Shown here: one piece after another, positions 16,394 to 25,462 of the stretch
Layout: the number at the start of each line of letters is the position of its first letter
Numbering within the stretch: position 1 is the first letter of the stretch
Position numbers and translations under genes: made by a program
The notes under the pieces: generated by a model
The model's database searches: none
What the model was told of the DNA's origin: nothing
Seen by the model: only the letters and a program-made list of their open reading frames with translations
DNA from: Bradyrhizobium sp. ISRA430
GTDB taxonomy: Bacteria > Pseudomonadota > Alphaproteobacteria > Rhizobiales > Xanthobacteraceae
DNA length: 64,000 nt
Reading direction: 5' to 3'
NCBI RefSeq assembly: GCF_029909975.1
Contig: NZ_CP094516.1
Coordinates: forward strand, 1,364,001-1,428,000

Positions 16394-17665
16394 ATGGACC
16401 AGAACACGCCCAAGAAAGCGTCGAAGGAAACTGCGAGGGAACAAGTCGCAGCAACGCAGCAAGGCGCCGTGCGCACTGCGCTCGTCGTGCTGGCGTTGTG
16501 CTTCACGTTGGCCGTGCTCGGCCGCGGCCTCAGCGAAAGCTTCACCGTCTTCCTGAAGCCGATCTCGCAGGACTTTGGCTGGGATCGCGCCCAGGTCGTC
16601 TCAATCTATTCGCTGACCTGGCTGATCAGCGGACTGACCGCGCCGCTGGTCGGGCGGCTGTTCGATCACTCGGGGCCGCGCATCGTCTACTCGCTTGGAC
16701 TTCTCCTGCTCGGCTCCGCATTCCTGATCGCGGGCCACGCGCAGCATCTCTGGCAATTCCAGGTCAGTATCGGCATCTGCGTCGGCATCGGCGTCGCCTT
16801 CATCGGCAACGTTCCGAACTCGATCCTGCTCGGCCGCTGGTTCGGACCGCGGCTGCCAACCGCGATGGCGGTGGTCTATTCGGCGATGGGCGGCGGCGTG
16901 CTGGCGCTGCTGCCGGCCTCGCAGCTCCTGATCGACCATCTCGGCTGGCGCGAGACCTATCAGATATTCGGCCTTGCCGCGCTCGGCCTCTTGGTGCCGC
17001 TGACGCTGCTGCCGTGGCGCCTGTTCGCAGGGGGCTCGCCGCATGTCGTCAAGAAGACGGATCCGCATTTCATCGACAACGGCTGGACCCTTCTGAGCGC
17101 GATGCGACACCACGCCTTCTGGGCGCTGTTCTCGACCTTCTTCTTCACCGCCGTCGGCATGTATGCGATCGCGGCGCAGATCGTCGCCTATCTGATCGAT
17201 GCCGGCTTTCCGCCGTTGCAGGCGGCAACTGCGTGGGGATTTTCCGGCGTCGTGCTGGTGTTCGGCATGCTCGGCGTCTCCGCACTCGACGGCCTGATCG
17301 GACGCCGGCCGTCCGTGCTGTTGAGCTACGCGATCTCGATCCTCGGCATCTTCCTGCTCTGGCTGTTGCCGTATTATCCGAACATCATCCTGCTCACCGG
17401 CTTCGTCGTCTGCTTCGGCAGCATGATGGGTTCGCGCGGACCGCTGATCACCGCGACCGCGATGAAGATCTTTCGCGGTGAGCGCGTCGGCACAATCTAC
17501 GGCACGATTTCGATCGGCAGCGGACTAGGCTCTGCGTTCGGCTCCTGGAGCGGCGGCCTGATCCATGACGCGACCCACGGCTACAACGCCCTGCTCGTCT
17601 TCGCACTTGCGAGCGTCGTGCTCGGCATGATTCCATTCTTGGTTGTGCCCGCCTTGCGGCGGTAG
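16394..17665 (+). CDS. Major facilitator superfamily transporter
   Basis: A 423-residue inner-membrane transporter with 12 predicted helices after a 25-residue hydrophilic start. The sequence GLSESFTVFLKPISQDFGWDRAQV followed by PLVGRLFDHSGPRIVY (the loop 2-3 signature region, G-L-D-G-R pattern) places it near the monocarboxylate/oxalate-formate branch of MFS. Helix 4 has a GIGVAFIGNVPNSILLGRWFGPRL motif often seen in that branch. The substrate is unknown; carboxylates are likely from family trends only. A stable hairpin ends six bases before the ATG and there is no visible ribosome binding site, which is unusual. Confidence 0.85.
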   Translation: MDQNTPKKASKETAREQVAATQQGAVRTALVVLALCFTLAVLGRGLSESFTVFLKPISQDFGWDRAQVVSIYSLTWLISGLTAPLVGRLFDHSGPRIVYSLGLLLLGSAFLIAGHAQHLWQFQVSIGICVGIGVAFIGNVPNSILLGRWFGPRLPTAMAVVYSAMGGGVLALLPASQLLIDHLGWRETYQIFGLAALGLLVPLTLLPWRLFAGGSPHVVKKTDPHFIDNGWTLLSAMRHHAFWALFSTFFFTAVGMYAIAAQIVAYLIDAGFPPLQAATAWGFSGVVLVFGMLGVSALDGLIGRRPSVLLSYAISILGIFLLWLLPYYPNIILLTGFVVCFGSMMGSRGPLITATAMKIFRGERVGTIYGTISIGSGLGSAFGSWSGGLIHDATHGYNALLVFALASVVLGMIPFLVVPALRR

Positions 17666-17885
17666 GTCTCCCCAAGGTAACCTGCAATCATGCACGTCAC
17701 CGGGAAATTACGGGCTGATGTGGCGCCGATACACGCAAAAAATGCGGATCGTGCAGGGCTCAAGTCCTCGTCTGCGGTGTTTTGTCTTACATGACGAAAA
17801 TGTCAGCGCGATTTTAAAACGTGCTGCTTGCAGGGTGGAACCGAATGCGATTCAAGTCGCTGTCTTGGATGGAAGGGCGCAAACC

Positions 17886-18323
17886 ATGAACTTTACTTTT
17901 CTCTCTCGCTATCAGCCGGTTCTCTTGAGCCTGTTTCGCTTCATCACCGGTCTCTTGCTGTTCCAGTACGGCGTCGCGAAACTTTTCAAGTTTCCCGTGC
18001 TTCCCTATTTCGCCGACATCCCGCCGCTGATCTATGCGGCCGGTACGCTCGAGCTTGTGCTCGGCGCGGCGCTCATGCTCGGCCTATTCACCCGGCTCAC
18101 GGCCTTCATCCTCTCGGGTGAAATGGCCTTCGCCTACTTCATGGGCCACATGTTCAAGAGCGGCTCGCCGGTGTTCCTGCCGCTGCTCAACGGCGGCACC
18201 GCGGCGATCCTGTTCTGCTTCGCCTGCCTCTACCTCTCCGCTGCCGGCGGCGGCCTGATCAGCGTCGATGCGTTGATGGGCAAGGAGAGCGGCGAGCCGG
18301 GCGGCGCCTACGCGCGGCGCTAA
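17886..18323 (+). CDS. DoxX-family membrane protein
   Basis: This 145-residue protein has the four-helix DoxX fold: LSLFRFITGLLLFQYGVAKLF, LELVLGAALMLGLFTRLTAFILSGEMAFAYF, FLPLLNGGTAAILFCFACLYLS. Members are linked to redox and thiosulfate chemistry in some organisms but most have no proven role. I chose the ATG at 17886, which has GGAAGGG about eight bases before it; the frame is open upstream but non-conserved. It ends next to a perfect palindrome shared with the small minus-strand ORF. Confidence 0.88.
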   Translation: MNFTFLSRYQPVLLSLFRFITGLLLFQYGVAKLFKFPVLPYFADIPPLIYAAGTLELVLGAALMLGLFTRLTAFILSGEMAFAYFMGHMFKSGSPVFLPLLNGGTAAILFCFACLYLSAAGGGLISVDALMGKESGEPGGAYARR

Positions 18324-18339
18324 ACTGTTCGAAGCAAGA

Positions 18340-18365
18340 CGGCACCGGCAGATCTGCCGGTGCCG
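18340..18365. terminator. Perfect 26-bp palindrome, likely two-way terminator
   Basis: Thirteen bases (CGGCACCGGCAGA) are followed by their exact complement. On the minus strand the stem is followed by TCTTGCTTC. It sits between DoxX and a 28-residue ORF that ends two bases away. Confidence 0.6.
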
Positions 18366-18367
18366 GT

Positions 18368-18454
18368 TCAACGTGCCCCCAGCACGTTCCAGATGACGGC
18401 CAGTGCTGCGACCAGCAGCACGGACAGGATGATGCGGTGAACGAATCGCTTCAT
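18368..18454 (-). CDS. Possible 28-residue membrane peptide
   Basis: A short reading frame encodes MKRFVHRIILSVLLVAALAV followed by IWNVLGAR: a basic start and one membrane-spanning helix. It ends right at a perfect palindrome that would make a good terminator on this strand, which supports expression. Against it, there is no clear ribosome binding site. I cannot assign a function, and it may be an over-call. Confidence 0.4.
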   Translation of the reverse strand: MKRFVHRIILSVLLVAALAVIWNVLGAR

Positions 18455-18668
18455 TGCGGGTCGGGCCGGGCTAAGACAACCAAAGTCTAAGATCGATTTT
18501 CGCGAGCTCGCGAGCCGGCGCACGCCGGCGGCGGCAATTCGCCCGCACGCTAGCGCGTCCGCCTGCGAAAGCTGCCCGCACGGCGGTGCGTCGCATGCGT
18601 CCATTCATGATTGGTAAGAACTTCATGCTACCGATGCGCGCAATAACAACCATTCGCTAGGGGCCGTG

Positions 18669-20363
18669 ATGAAGCTGCTGAGTCATTTGAGAATCCGCAC
18701 CAAGCTTGCCAGCATGGTCTGTCTCGCAGCGCTCACAGTGACCGCCATCATCGCGGTATCCGCCTTCCTCAGCAAGAGCCGCATGATGGAAGACCGCGCG
18801 CAGCAGATGCGCACCGCGGTCGATCTCCTCTACAGCCTCGCCCAATCGCTCCAGGACGACGTCACCGCCGGCAAGCTCTCGCCGGGAGACGCCAAAGCCC
18901 AGTTCCATCTGCGCGGCCGGCGCATGAGCTTCAACGGCGGCCAAGGTTATCCGGTCGTCTACAATTCCGATTCGTCCCTCCTCGTGAACGGCGCCAACCA
19001 GCAGCTCGAGGGCAAGATCACCGGCGCCACCGATTCCAACGGCGTGGTCATCGCCGACGCGATCATCAATGTCGCCAGTCAAAATCCTCTAGGCGGCGTG
19101 ACGTCGTATCTGTATCCCCGCCCCGGCCAGACCGAGCCTGTCCGCAAGACCGTATTCGCACGCAAATTCGCGCCCTGGAACGTGACGATGAGTTACGGCC
19201 TTTATGTCGACGACATCGACGCCGACGTGCGCGCATTGACGCTGGAGCTCGCAGCAGTCGGCATCGGCCTGATGCTGCTGATGGCGACATTGTCCTGGCT
19301 GATCGCCCGCGACGTGCTCAGCGCACTCGACCGCCAGAAAAACCGCATGCAGGAGATCGCCGACGGCGCCCTCGACAAGCCGGTCGCGGAGACCGATCGC
19401 GGCGACGAGATCGGTCGCATGGCCGAGACGCTCGAAGTGCTCAGGCAGACCGCGCTGACGGCGCGCGCGCTCGAGGCCGAACAGGTCGCCACCAAGGCCC
19501 GCAGCGAGCAGGAGAAGCGCGAGGCGCTGATCGCGCTCGCCGACCGCTTCGATGCCTCGGTCGGCCAGCTTGTCGGCTTGATGGCCTCGGGCTCCGGCGA
19601 ACTGGAGACCACGGCCAAGTCGATGTCCTCGACCGCCGAAGGCACCAACCGCCGGGCCGCCGTGGTCGGCACCGCCGCCACCGAAGCCAGCCAGCGCGTG
19701 CAGACCGTGGCCGCCGCCGCCGAGGAGCTCTCCTCCTCGATCACCGAGATCAGCCGCCAGGTCGCGCAATCCGCCGAGGTCACCGGCCGCGCGGTGGAGA
19801 GCGCCCGCCGTACCGACACCATCGTGCGCGCGCTGTCCGACGGTGCCCAGCAGATCGAGCACGTCGCCGAGCTGATCTCGAGCATCGCCGCCCAGACCAA
19901 CCTGCTCGCGCTCAACGCCACCATCGAGGCCGCGCGCGCGGGCGAAGCCGGCCGCGGCTTTGCCGTCGTAGCCTCCGAGGTGAAGTCGCTCGCCAGCCAG
20001 ACCGCGGAAGCTACCCGCGAGATCGGCGACAAGATCGCGCAGATCCAGGGCGCGACCAAGGAGGCCGTGGACGCCATCGGCGGGATCACCGCGACCATCG
20101 AGGAGGTCAGCCGGATCGCAACCTCGATCGGGGCCGCGATCGAGGAGCAAGGTGCGGCGACCGCCGAGATCGCCCGCAGCGTGTCGCAGACCGCGGAAGC
20201 GACCAGGGAAGTCACCACCAATATCGGCGGCGTCAGCACAGCGGCGAACGAGACCGGCAACGCCGCCGGCATGGTGCTCGCGGCCGCATCGAACCTCTCC
20301 AAGCAGGCCGAGCAGCTCTCCGGCGAAGTCGGCACCTTCCTGGCGGGCGTGCGCGCGGCGTAG
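18669..20363 (+). CDS. Methyl-accepting chemotaxis protein
   Basis: A 564-residue chemoreceptor. It has a first membrane helix at about residues 14-34 ([20 protein letters not shown]), a periplasmic sensor of about 150 residues with the features of a single Cache domain, including [20 protein letters not shown], a second helix around 195-215, a HAMP domain, and a long cytoplasmic coiled coil. The signalling tip reads [28 protein letters not shown]. No CheR-binding pentapeptide is seen at the C-terminus. The ATG at 18669 is preceded by AGGGG; a GTG three bases upstream is the other option. The gene is away from any che cluster in this window, so it probably feeds a distant chemotaxis pathway. 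The ligand is unknown. Confidence 0.92.
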   Translation: MKLLSHLRIRTKLASMVCLAALTVTAIIAVSAFLSKSRMMEDRAQQMRTAVDLLYSLAQSLQDDVTAGKLSPGDAKAQFHLRGRRMSFNGGQGYPVVYNSDSSLLVNGANQQLEGKITGATDSNGVVIADAIINVASQNPLGGVTSYLYPRPGQTEPVRKTVFARKFAPWNVTMSYGLYVDDIDADVRALTLELAAVGIGLMLLMATLSWLIARDVLSALDRQKNRMQEIADGALDKPVAETDRGDEIGRMAETLEVLRQTALTARALEAEQVATKARSEQEKREALIALADRFDASVGQLVGLMASGSGELETTAKSMSSTAEGTNRRAAVVGTAATEASQRVQTVAAAAEELSSSITEISRQVAQSAEVTGRAVESARRTDTIVRALSDGAQQIEHVAELISSIAAQTNLLALNATIEAARAGEAGRGFAVVASEVKSLASQTAEATREIGDKIAQIQGATKEAVDAIGGITATIEEVSRIATSIGAAIEEQGAATAEIARSVSQTAEATREVTTNIGGVSTAANETGNAAGMVLAAASNLSKQAEQLSGEVGTFLAGVRAA

Positions 20364-20405
20364 GCCGCGCAAATCAGCTCATAAGGCCGTGAACATGCTC
20401 GGCTT

Positions 20406-20520
20406 CATGGTTCGAGACGCGCCGTAAGGCGGCGCTCCTCACCATGAGGATCTAAGATTTCGCCGGAGAACAAAACCTCATCCTGAGGAGCCCGCCCAAA
20501 GCGGGCGTCTCGAAGGATGG
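20406..20520. repeat. Two inverted copies of palindrome family C
   Basis: A copy at 20406-20449 (TTCGAGACGCGCC...GGCGCTCCTCA, somewhat diverged) and one at 20476-20520 (CCTCATCCTGAGGAGCCCGC...GCGTCTCGAAGGATGG) face opposite ways, 26 bases apart. They match the pair between sufB and sufC. They lie between the convergent chemoreceptor and AsmA-like genes. Confidence 0.8.
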
Positions 20521-20635
20521 CCGCAGGGAATCCGCGTACCAAGAGCTTTTTCAAATGCGATTGCCTTCCCCGCAACCGGGAGATGTGGCAACGATCACGC
20601 CTGATCGCATCCATGAAATGAAAGCGGACTTTGCA

Positions 20636-23600
20636 CTAGCGCCGCGCGAGGGTGCAGCCGTTCGATAGCTGGCGCGTCGATGATCCGGTCGGGCTGTCAC
20701 CCCTCGGCTGCTGCGTCGGCAGTTCGTCGATCGGCGAGTTCTGCTTGCCGGTGTTGAACTCAAAGATCTTGCGGAACAGGCCCGGCGCCATCGCCGAGAT
20801 CGGATTGACACGCATCACCGGCGCGGCGGGGGTGCCGACGACCTCGTAGGTGACGCCGATCAGGCCCTCGTTGTTGCCACCGCCGAGGAAGATGCCGAAC
20901 AAAGGTATCTGCCCGAAGATGTTGTTGACGCCGTACATCGGCACGAAGGTGCCGCTCATGCACACCTGATTGCCGGGATAATCGATCGAGCCTTCGATCG
21001 TGGCACCGATCATCGGCCCCTTGACCACGCCGTCACGGATCGTCAGCGCGCCGTTCTGCCGCGTGAACTCTGCGCGCAGCGCACTGAAGGAGACGCCGTT
21101 CCCAGTCCCATTTGGCGCACCCGCGGCAACGCGCTCGAGCTGCGCCTCGCCCTTGACCGTGAAGTCGCGCACGTTGATGAGCCCCTCGCGCGACGTATTC
21201 GGCTCGGACGTCGGCGGCTCCATCGCCACCACCATCTGCCCGCCAACAGCCTTGGTGTAGGTGTCGGTGAAGCGCAGCAGCGCGCCGGCATCGTTGGTCT
21301 GGAGATAAATGACCTCGCGGCTGCCCTGGGCGCGGCCGCCACGCAGGTCGGCCGCCACCGGCGTGTTACTGCCGATCTTGCCGCTCAGGGTGAGGGCTTT
21401 GATGGCGCCACTGCGTTTCGACATCTTGGCATCGACGCTGCGCATCGCCTCGCCGTTGAAACCGGCGACCGCGCCAAGCTTCACGTCGATGTCGAAGTCG
21501 ATGTTCTTCAGCTTGCTCTTCGCATCGTCCTTGGAATTGCCTGAGATCGCGGACTTCAGGAAACCGCGGGCATCGAACACGTCGCCGCGCATGCTGCCGC
21601 GAATCACACCGTCGGGACCGCGCTCAACCTTCAACGACGCCTTGTCGCCGTCGGAGGGCGCGTAGGTCGGGAAGTTCGCGTTCATGAGGTCGCCGTTCTG
21701 GTCGACCTCCAGCGAGCCCTTGATCGAGGTGCCGCCGCCTTCGATGACGATGTCCTCGAGGCGCGTCGATTGCGCGGTCGGCACGACCTTGAAGGTGGCC
21801 TTGCCCGACTTGCCCGGCAGCTTGACCCAGCCGGGCAGGATGTTGTCGAGCTTGACCGAGGTCAGGTCGGCCTCGACGGCCAGCTTGGTCGTCTGGTCCG
21901 GGCCGCTTGCGATCTTGCCCGAGAGCTTGATCGGCAGCGAGCCGCTGACGGCGGGACTGAGATCGAAGCCCATCCGCGCCCGGCTCGCGTCATCAAGTGT
22001 GGCCTGCAGGCGGACGTCGGCGTCGCCCTCAGCCGGCTTGCGATAGTCGACCGAGGCCGCCTGCCCGTTGATCTTGACGTCACCCTTGACCTGATAGCCC
22101 TGGTTGTTGGCGACGATCTTGAGGTTGTTGGCCTCTAGCTTCTGGTTCATCACCAACTTGTCGGCGGCAAAGCCGTTGAGATCGGCAGTCACGGCGTAGG
22201 TGGTGTCGTCCTTGGTCAGTTCGCCCTTGACCGGCATGCCGAGCATGATGTTCGCCGAGAACGTCCCCTTGCTGGTGTTGGGATCGACGAAGGTCGCCGA
22301 CAGATCGCTCAGGCGGTCATTGGCGAGAATTTCCGCCGCTGCCGGCACCGGTCCGTCGACGCGGAACCTGCTCCGCGAGGGGGACGGCTTCGGCGCCATG
22401 TCCGGCACCTCGAAGGTGAAATCGGAGATCGTGATCTTGCGGCCCGCGGGCGTGTCCGCGACGCCCTGTCCGATCGTCACAGTTGCGGTGCGCCCTGTTA
22501 CGTGCGCTCTCAGGTCGGCATCGTGCACCACCGGCATGCCGTCAACGGGACGAACCGCAACGCCATTCGCCACGATGTTGACCGACAGGCCATCATCGGG
22601 AATCGGCGGCCCCTTGCGCGGAAGGTTGCGTGTCGGCGAATTGATGCCGATCTCGATGCGCTGGAGCGTGCCGCGTTCGATCCGCTCGATCACCCATTCG
22701 CGCAGTTCCGGAACGATCAGCGTCGGCCACATCCGCTTCAGGGCGGAGGCCGACATCGGCGTCCCCGCAAAGCCGAGCATCAGCCGCGGCTCGCCCGAAT
22801 AGTCGATGCTGCCGGTGCCGGCGACGCCGATCTCGCCGTTGGAAACATCGGCTTGCGTCAGCAGCACGCGTTTGTGGTCGCTGTCGAAGCGGAAGCCGAT
22901 GGCAATGCGGTTGAACACCAGCGGCGGCTCGTTATCGATCCCGCCCAGCAGGATCGAGCCGCCGCTGAAGCCGAGCTGCCAGTCGTTGGTGCTGCCGTTG
23001 GGCGGCTCGAGATGCGCCAGGAGCGTGATGCGGTTGGCGCCCGAGAGTATCTTGAACGGTGCGACCAGCACCCGCCGCCCGGCGTCCCACTCGACGTTGA
23101 TCTCGGCCGAGTCGATCGCCATCGGATAATCGGGCGTATCGGTGTCGATGACGTTGCCGGCGCCGACAGCGATCTTGCCGCGGAAGTAGGTCGGAACGCC
23201 GTCGCGGCCGAGCTCGCCCTTGAGCTCGCCAGTCAGCGGCAGGTCTGCATTGTACGTCAGGTCCTTCAGCCGCAGCGCCAGCAGGATGTTGGAGGTCGAG
23301 ACCTTGTCGGCGCGAATGTCGACCGAGCGCACGCCGTTCTCGGATGGTCCGATCGTGGCGCGCAACATCCACGGACGTGCACCCTCCTCGCCGAGGCTGA
23401 GCGCCACCCCGCCGTGGCTCGGCCGGCGCAGGCTGAGGGTGATGTTCTCAAACGTCCATTTGCTGCCGCGCTGCTGGTCGTCGACGATCAGGTTGCCGTT
23501 CTTCAGACCGATCTCGTTGAGGTTCTGACCATCCAGACCAGTCATGCTCAGGCTGTCGAGCCAGTCGAGACCGGCGAGAATTCCATTCTGGGCACTGCTC

Positions 23601-24367
23601 GTGGCCGCCGCGGCGGGCGCGCTGGGGCTGGACGAGGTACCGGGCGCCACCGACGCGGGCGGCGACGCAGCTTCCGTACGCGGGAAGGTCGGCGGCAGGC
23701 CCGCTTCCGTCTTCGACGCGACGCCGGTTGCCAGAGGTTTTGCGGTGTCGCCGGCCGACACCGTGACGGCCCCGTCAGGCGCGATGCGGATCGCCAGCTC
23801 GGCATCGACGAGGTTGAGGCTTTCGGCACGCAGCCGGCCCATCAACAGCGCCGTGCCCGACAGCTTCACCTCCGCCTTCGGCGCGCTGGCGACGATGGCC
23901 TGGTCGCGGTCGCGGACGATGATGTCGCGGATGCGCACGGCGATGCGGACACGACCGGCCCGCTCGATCTGCGTGCCGCCGACCTCCACAGTGTTGCCAT
24001 TGCCGATATTGTCTTCGATAGCCGCCGCGAGCCAAGGCGTTGCGATATCGAGATTGATGGGGCCGGCACCGAGCCGCCACCACAGCGCGCCGAAACAGCC
24101 GACGACGATGACGACGAGGGCGCCGACGACGATGGCCAGCCGCTTCAACCAGCGATCGGCGGCCAGCCACCGCCGGAACGACCCCAACCCATCACCGACG
24201 CGGTGGAAGCCCGAATTGGAACGCGACAACAGCCGACGGGCACGATTGCCCGCCGCCTCCTCCTGATCCGGATCCCAGTCGGCCTCGTCCCATTCCAGCG
24301 GCTCTTGTACGCCGCCGCGCCGATCGTAATCCCGATAATGATCCTGGGGCGACGTATTCCTTGCCAT
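20636..24367 (-). CDS. Large AsmA/YhdP-like envelope protein (DUF3971)
   Basis: A 1243-residue protein with a charged cytoplasmic start of about 75 residues, one membrane helix at about 76-98 (LAIVVGALVVIVVGCFGALWW), and a very long periplasmic part of beta-rich repeats. The spacing and motifs (LRAESLNLVDAELAIRIAPDG; LMLGFAGTPMSASALKRMWP; a C-terminal GATIEGSIDYPGNQVCMSGTFVPMYGVNN) match the AsmA-like superfamily and its YhdP branch, large proteins thought to carry phospholipids between the two membranes. A Pro/Ala-rich linker sits around residues 215-265. I chose the ATG at 24367, preceded by GAGAGGCA; the frame is open for 41 more codons upstream. Lipid transport is a family-level inference. 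It is divergent from the bcp gene. Confidence 0.88.
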   Translation of the reverse strand: MARNTSPQDHYRDYDRRGGVQEPLEWDEADWDPDQEEAAGNRARRLLSRSNSGFHRVGDGLGSFRRWLAADRWLKRLAIVVGALVVIVVGCFGALWWRLGAGPINLDIATPWLAAAIEDNIGNGNTVEVGGTQIERAGRVRIAVRIRDIIVRDRDQAIVASAPKAEVKLSGTALLMGRLRAESLNLVDAELAIRIAPDGAVTVSAGDTAKPLATGVASKTEAGLPPTFPRTEAASPPASVAPGTSSSPSAPAAAATSSAQNGILAGLDWLDSLSMTGLDGQNLNEIGLKNGNLIVDDQQRGSKWTFENITLSLRRPSHGGVALSLGEEGARPWMLRATIGPSENGVRSVDIRADKVSTSNILLALRLKDLTYNADLPLTGELKGELGRDGVPTYFRGKIAVGAGNVIDTDTPDYPMAIDSAEINVEWDAGRRVLVAPFKILSGANRITLLAHLEPPNGSTNDWQLGFSGGSILLGGIDNEPPLVFNRIAIGFRFDSDHKRVLLTQADVSNGEIGVAGTGSIDYSGEPRLMLGFAGTPMSASALKRMWPTLIVPELREWVIERIERGTLQRIEIGINSPTRNLPRKGPPIPDDGLSVNIVANGVAVRPVDGMPVVHDADLRAHVTGRTATVTIGQGVADTPAGRKITISDFTFEVPDMAPKPSPSRSRFRVDGPVPAAAEILANDRLSDLSATFVDPNTSKGTFSANIMLGMPVKGELTKDDTTYAVTADLNGFAADKLVMNQKLEANNLKIVANNQGYQVKGDVKINGQAASVDYRKPAEGDADVRLQATLDDASRARMGFDLSPAVSGSLPIKLSGKIASGPDQTTKLAVEADLTSVKLDNILPGWVKLPGKSGKATFKVVPTAQSTRLEDIVIEGGGTSIKGSLEVDQNGDLMNANFPTYAPSDGDKASLKVERGPDGVIRGSMRGDVFDARGFLKSAISGNSKDDAKSKLKNIDFDIDVKLGAVAGFNGEAMRSVDAKMSKRSGAIKALTLSGKIGSNTPVAADLRGGRAQGSREVIYLQTNDAGALLRFTDTYTKAVGGQMVVAMEPPTSEPNTSREGLINVRDFTVKGEAQLERVAAGAPNGTGNGVSFSALRAEFTRQNGALTIRDGVVKGPMIGATIEGSIDYPGNQVCMSGTFVPMYGVNNIFGQIPLFGIFLGGGNNEGLIGVTYEVVGTPAAPVMRVNPISAMAPGLFRKIFEFNTGKQNSPIDELPTQQPRGDSPTGSSTRQLSNGCTLARR

Positions 24368-24658
24368 TGCCTCTCGATACAGGCGCCCATCATAGGATTG
24401 AGCGCCGCCGGGGCCGCACCCGTCGACGGGGATCGAAGTCCCCTTCGCCGGGATTGCCGCCATTCCTCGAATGTTCCTGCTGTTCGTCATTTCGCCCCGG
24501 GAGCGCGTTCAACGAGCAGTGGGGTGGTGCCTGGAATTCCTTGTAACCATATTCCCGCGCCGTCAGACTTACCCAGCCGAGGGCGCGAATCCGCCGCATC
24601 TGACGAGAGCTGCAATACCCCTTTGGTTGACCCGTCGAAAGCGTCGAAAGGAAGGCGT
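24368..24658. other. Divergent region between AsmA-like gene and bcp
   Basis: About 290 bases. If the AsmA-like protein starts at the more upstream ATG (24490), part of this is coding. I see no clear promoter pair, operator or hairpin in it. Confidence 0.5.
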
Positions 24659-25351
24659 ATGTCCAAGAAATCCCGAAAGAAATCGTCCAAAACGGCCTCC
24701 GGCGGTCCGACGGCTAAGAAGAAGACCGCGAAATTGCGGGCATCGGCACAAACAAAGTCCGCGAAAACGCAGCGGACGCCAGCAAGCAAATCAAGCAAAG
24801 CACCAGCAAAAGCAGCATCGCATAAGGCCGCATCGAAACGGTTAAGATCTTCTGAATCCCTAGCCCAGCCTGCGACCGCAGCCAAACCCGTTTTGGCCGA
24901 GGGTCAGAAGGCGCCTGCCTTCCGCCTGCCCCGCGACGGCGGCGGCGTAGCCACGCTATCGGACTATGCCGGCCGCAAGCTCGTCCTGTTCTTCTATCCC
25001 CGAGCCGACACGCCCGGCTGCACCCGCGAGGCCATCGACTTCACGCGCCTTGCGGACGCGTTCGCGCAAGCCGGCACGGTCGTGCTCGGCATCTCCGCCG
25101 ATCCGGTCAAGGCCCAGGAGAAGTTCCGCGACAAGCACAAGCTCGGCGTTCCCCTGATCTCGGATGAGACCCACGAGATGCTGGAGGCGTATGGCGCCTG
25201 GGGCGAAAAATCCATGTACGGCAAAACCTTCCTGGGGATTCTTCGTACGACCGTGCTGATCGGCGCCGACGGTCGGGTGGCCAAGATCTGGCGCAATGTC
25301 CGCGTCGATGGCCATGCGGACGACGTACTCGCGACGGCAAGAAGTCTTTAA
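24659..25351 (+). CDS. bcp: Thiol peroxidase Bcp (PrxQ family), single-cysteine, with histone-like tail
   Basis: The 230-residue protein reduces peroxides with a peroxidatic cysteine. The PrxQ/Bcp domain (from about residue 78) has FFYPRADTPGCTREAIDFTRL, with Cys121 as the catalytic residue. In E. coli Bcp a second Cys sits five residues later; here that position is Ile, and the whole protein has no other cysteine, so it must work by a 1-Cys mechanism with an outside reductant. The first 75 residues are rich in Lys, Ala, Ser and Thr, like histone H1 or a DNA-binding tail. The ATG at 24659 follows AAGGAAGG. The open frame continues far upstream on this strand, but that is antisense to the AsmA-like gene and is not coding. 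Confidence 0.9.
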   Translation: MSKKSRKKSSKTASGGPTAKKKTAKLRASAQTKSAKTQRTPASKSSKAPAKAASHKAASKRLRSSESLAQPATAAKPVLAEGQKAPAFRLPRDGGGVATLSDYAGRKLVLFFYPRADTPGCTREAIDFTRLADAFAQAGTVVLGISADPVKAQEKFRDKHKLGVPLISDETHEMLEAYGAWGEKSMYGKTFLGILRTTVLIGADGRVAKIWRNVRVDGHADDVLATARSL

Positions 25352-25462
25352 CCAGGCCCTCGAATTCGAGTGTTCCCGTTTCCGGAAAATTAACCATGAA
25401 CAGCCCAGATTGCTGCGGCAATTAGGCCGCAAGGAACCGTTCCGACCGGCGCGGGAGTGCCG

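Noticed and set aside
17757..17780. tRNA T-arm-like sequence (GGGCTCAAGTCC)
   Set aside because: No acceptor, D or anticodon stems can be built around it.
17837..17861. Possible EcfG site before DoxX (GGAAC, 16 bases, CGCT)
   Set aside because: The -10 element has CGCT rather than CGTT, so it is only a near match.
22502..24658. Very long open frame in front of bcp on the plus strand
   Set aside because: It is antisense to the AsmA-like gene, shows no family motif, and bcp has its own ATG with a good ribosome binding site at 24659. High GC makes long empty frames common.
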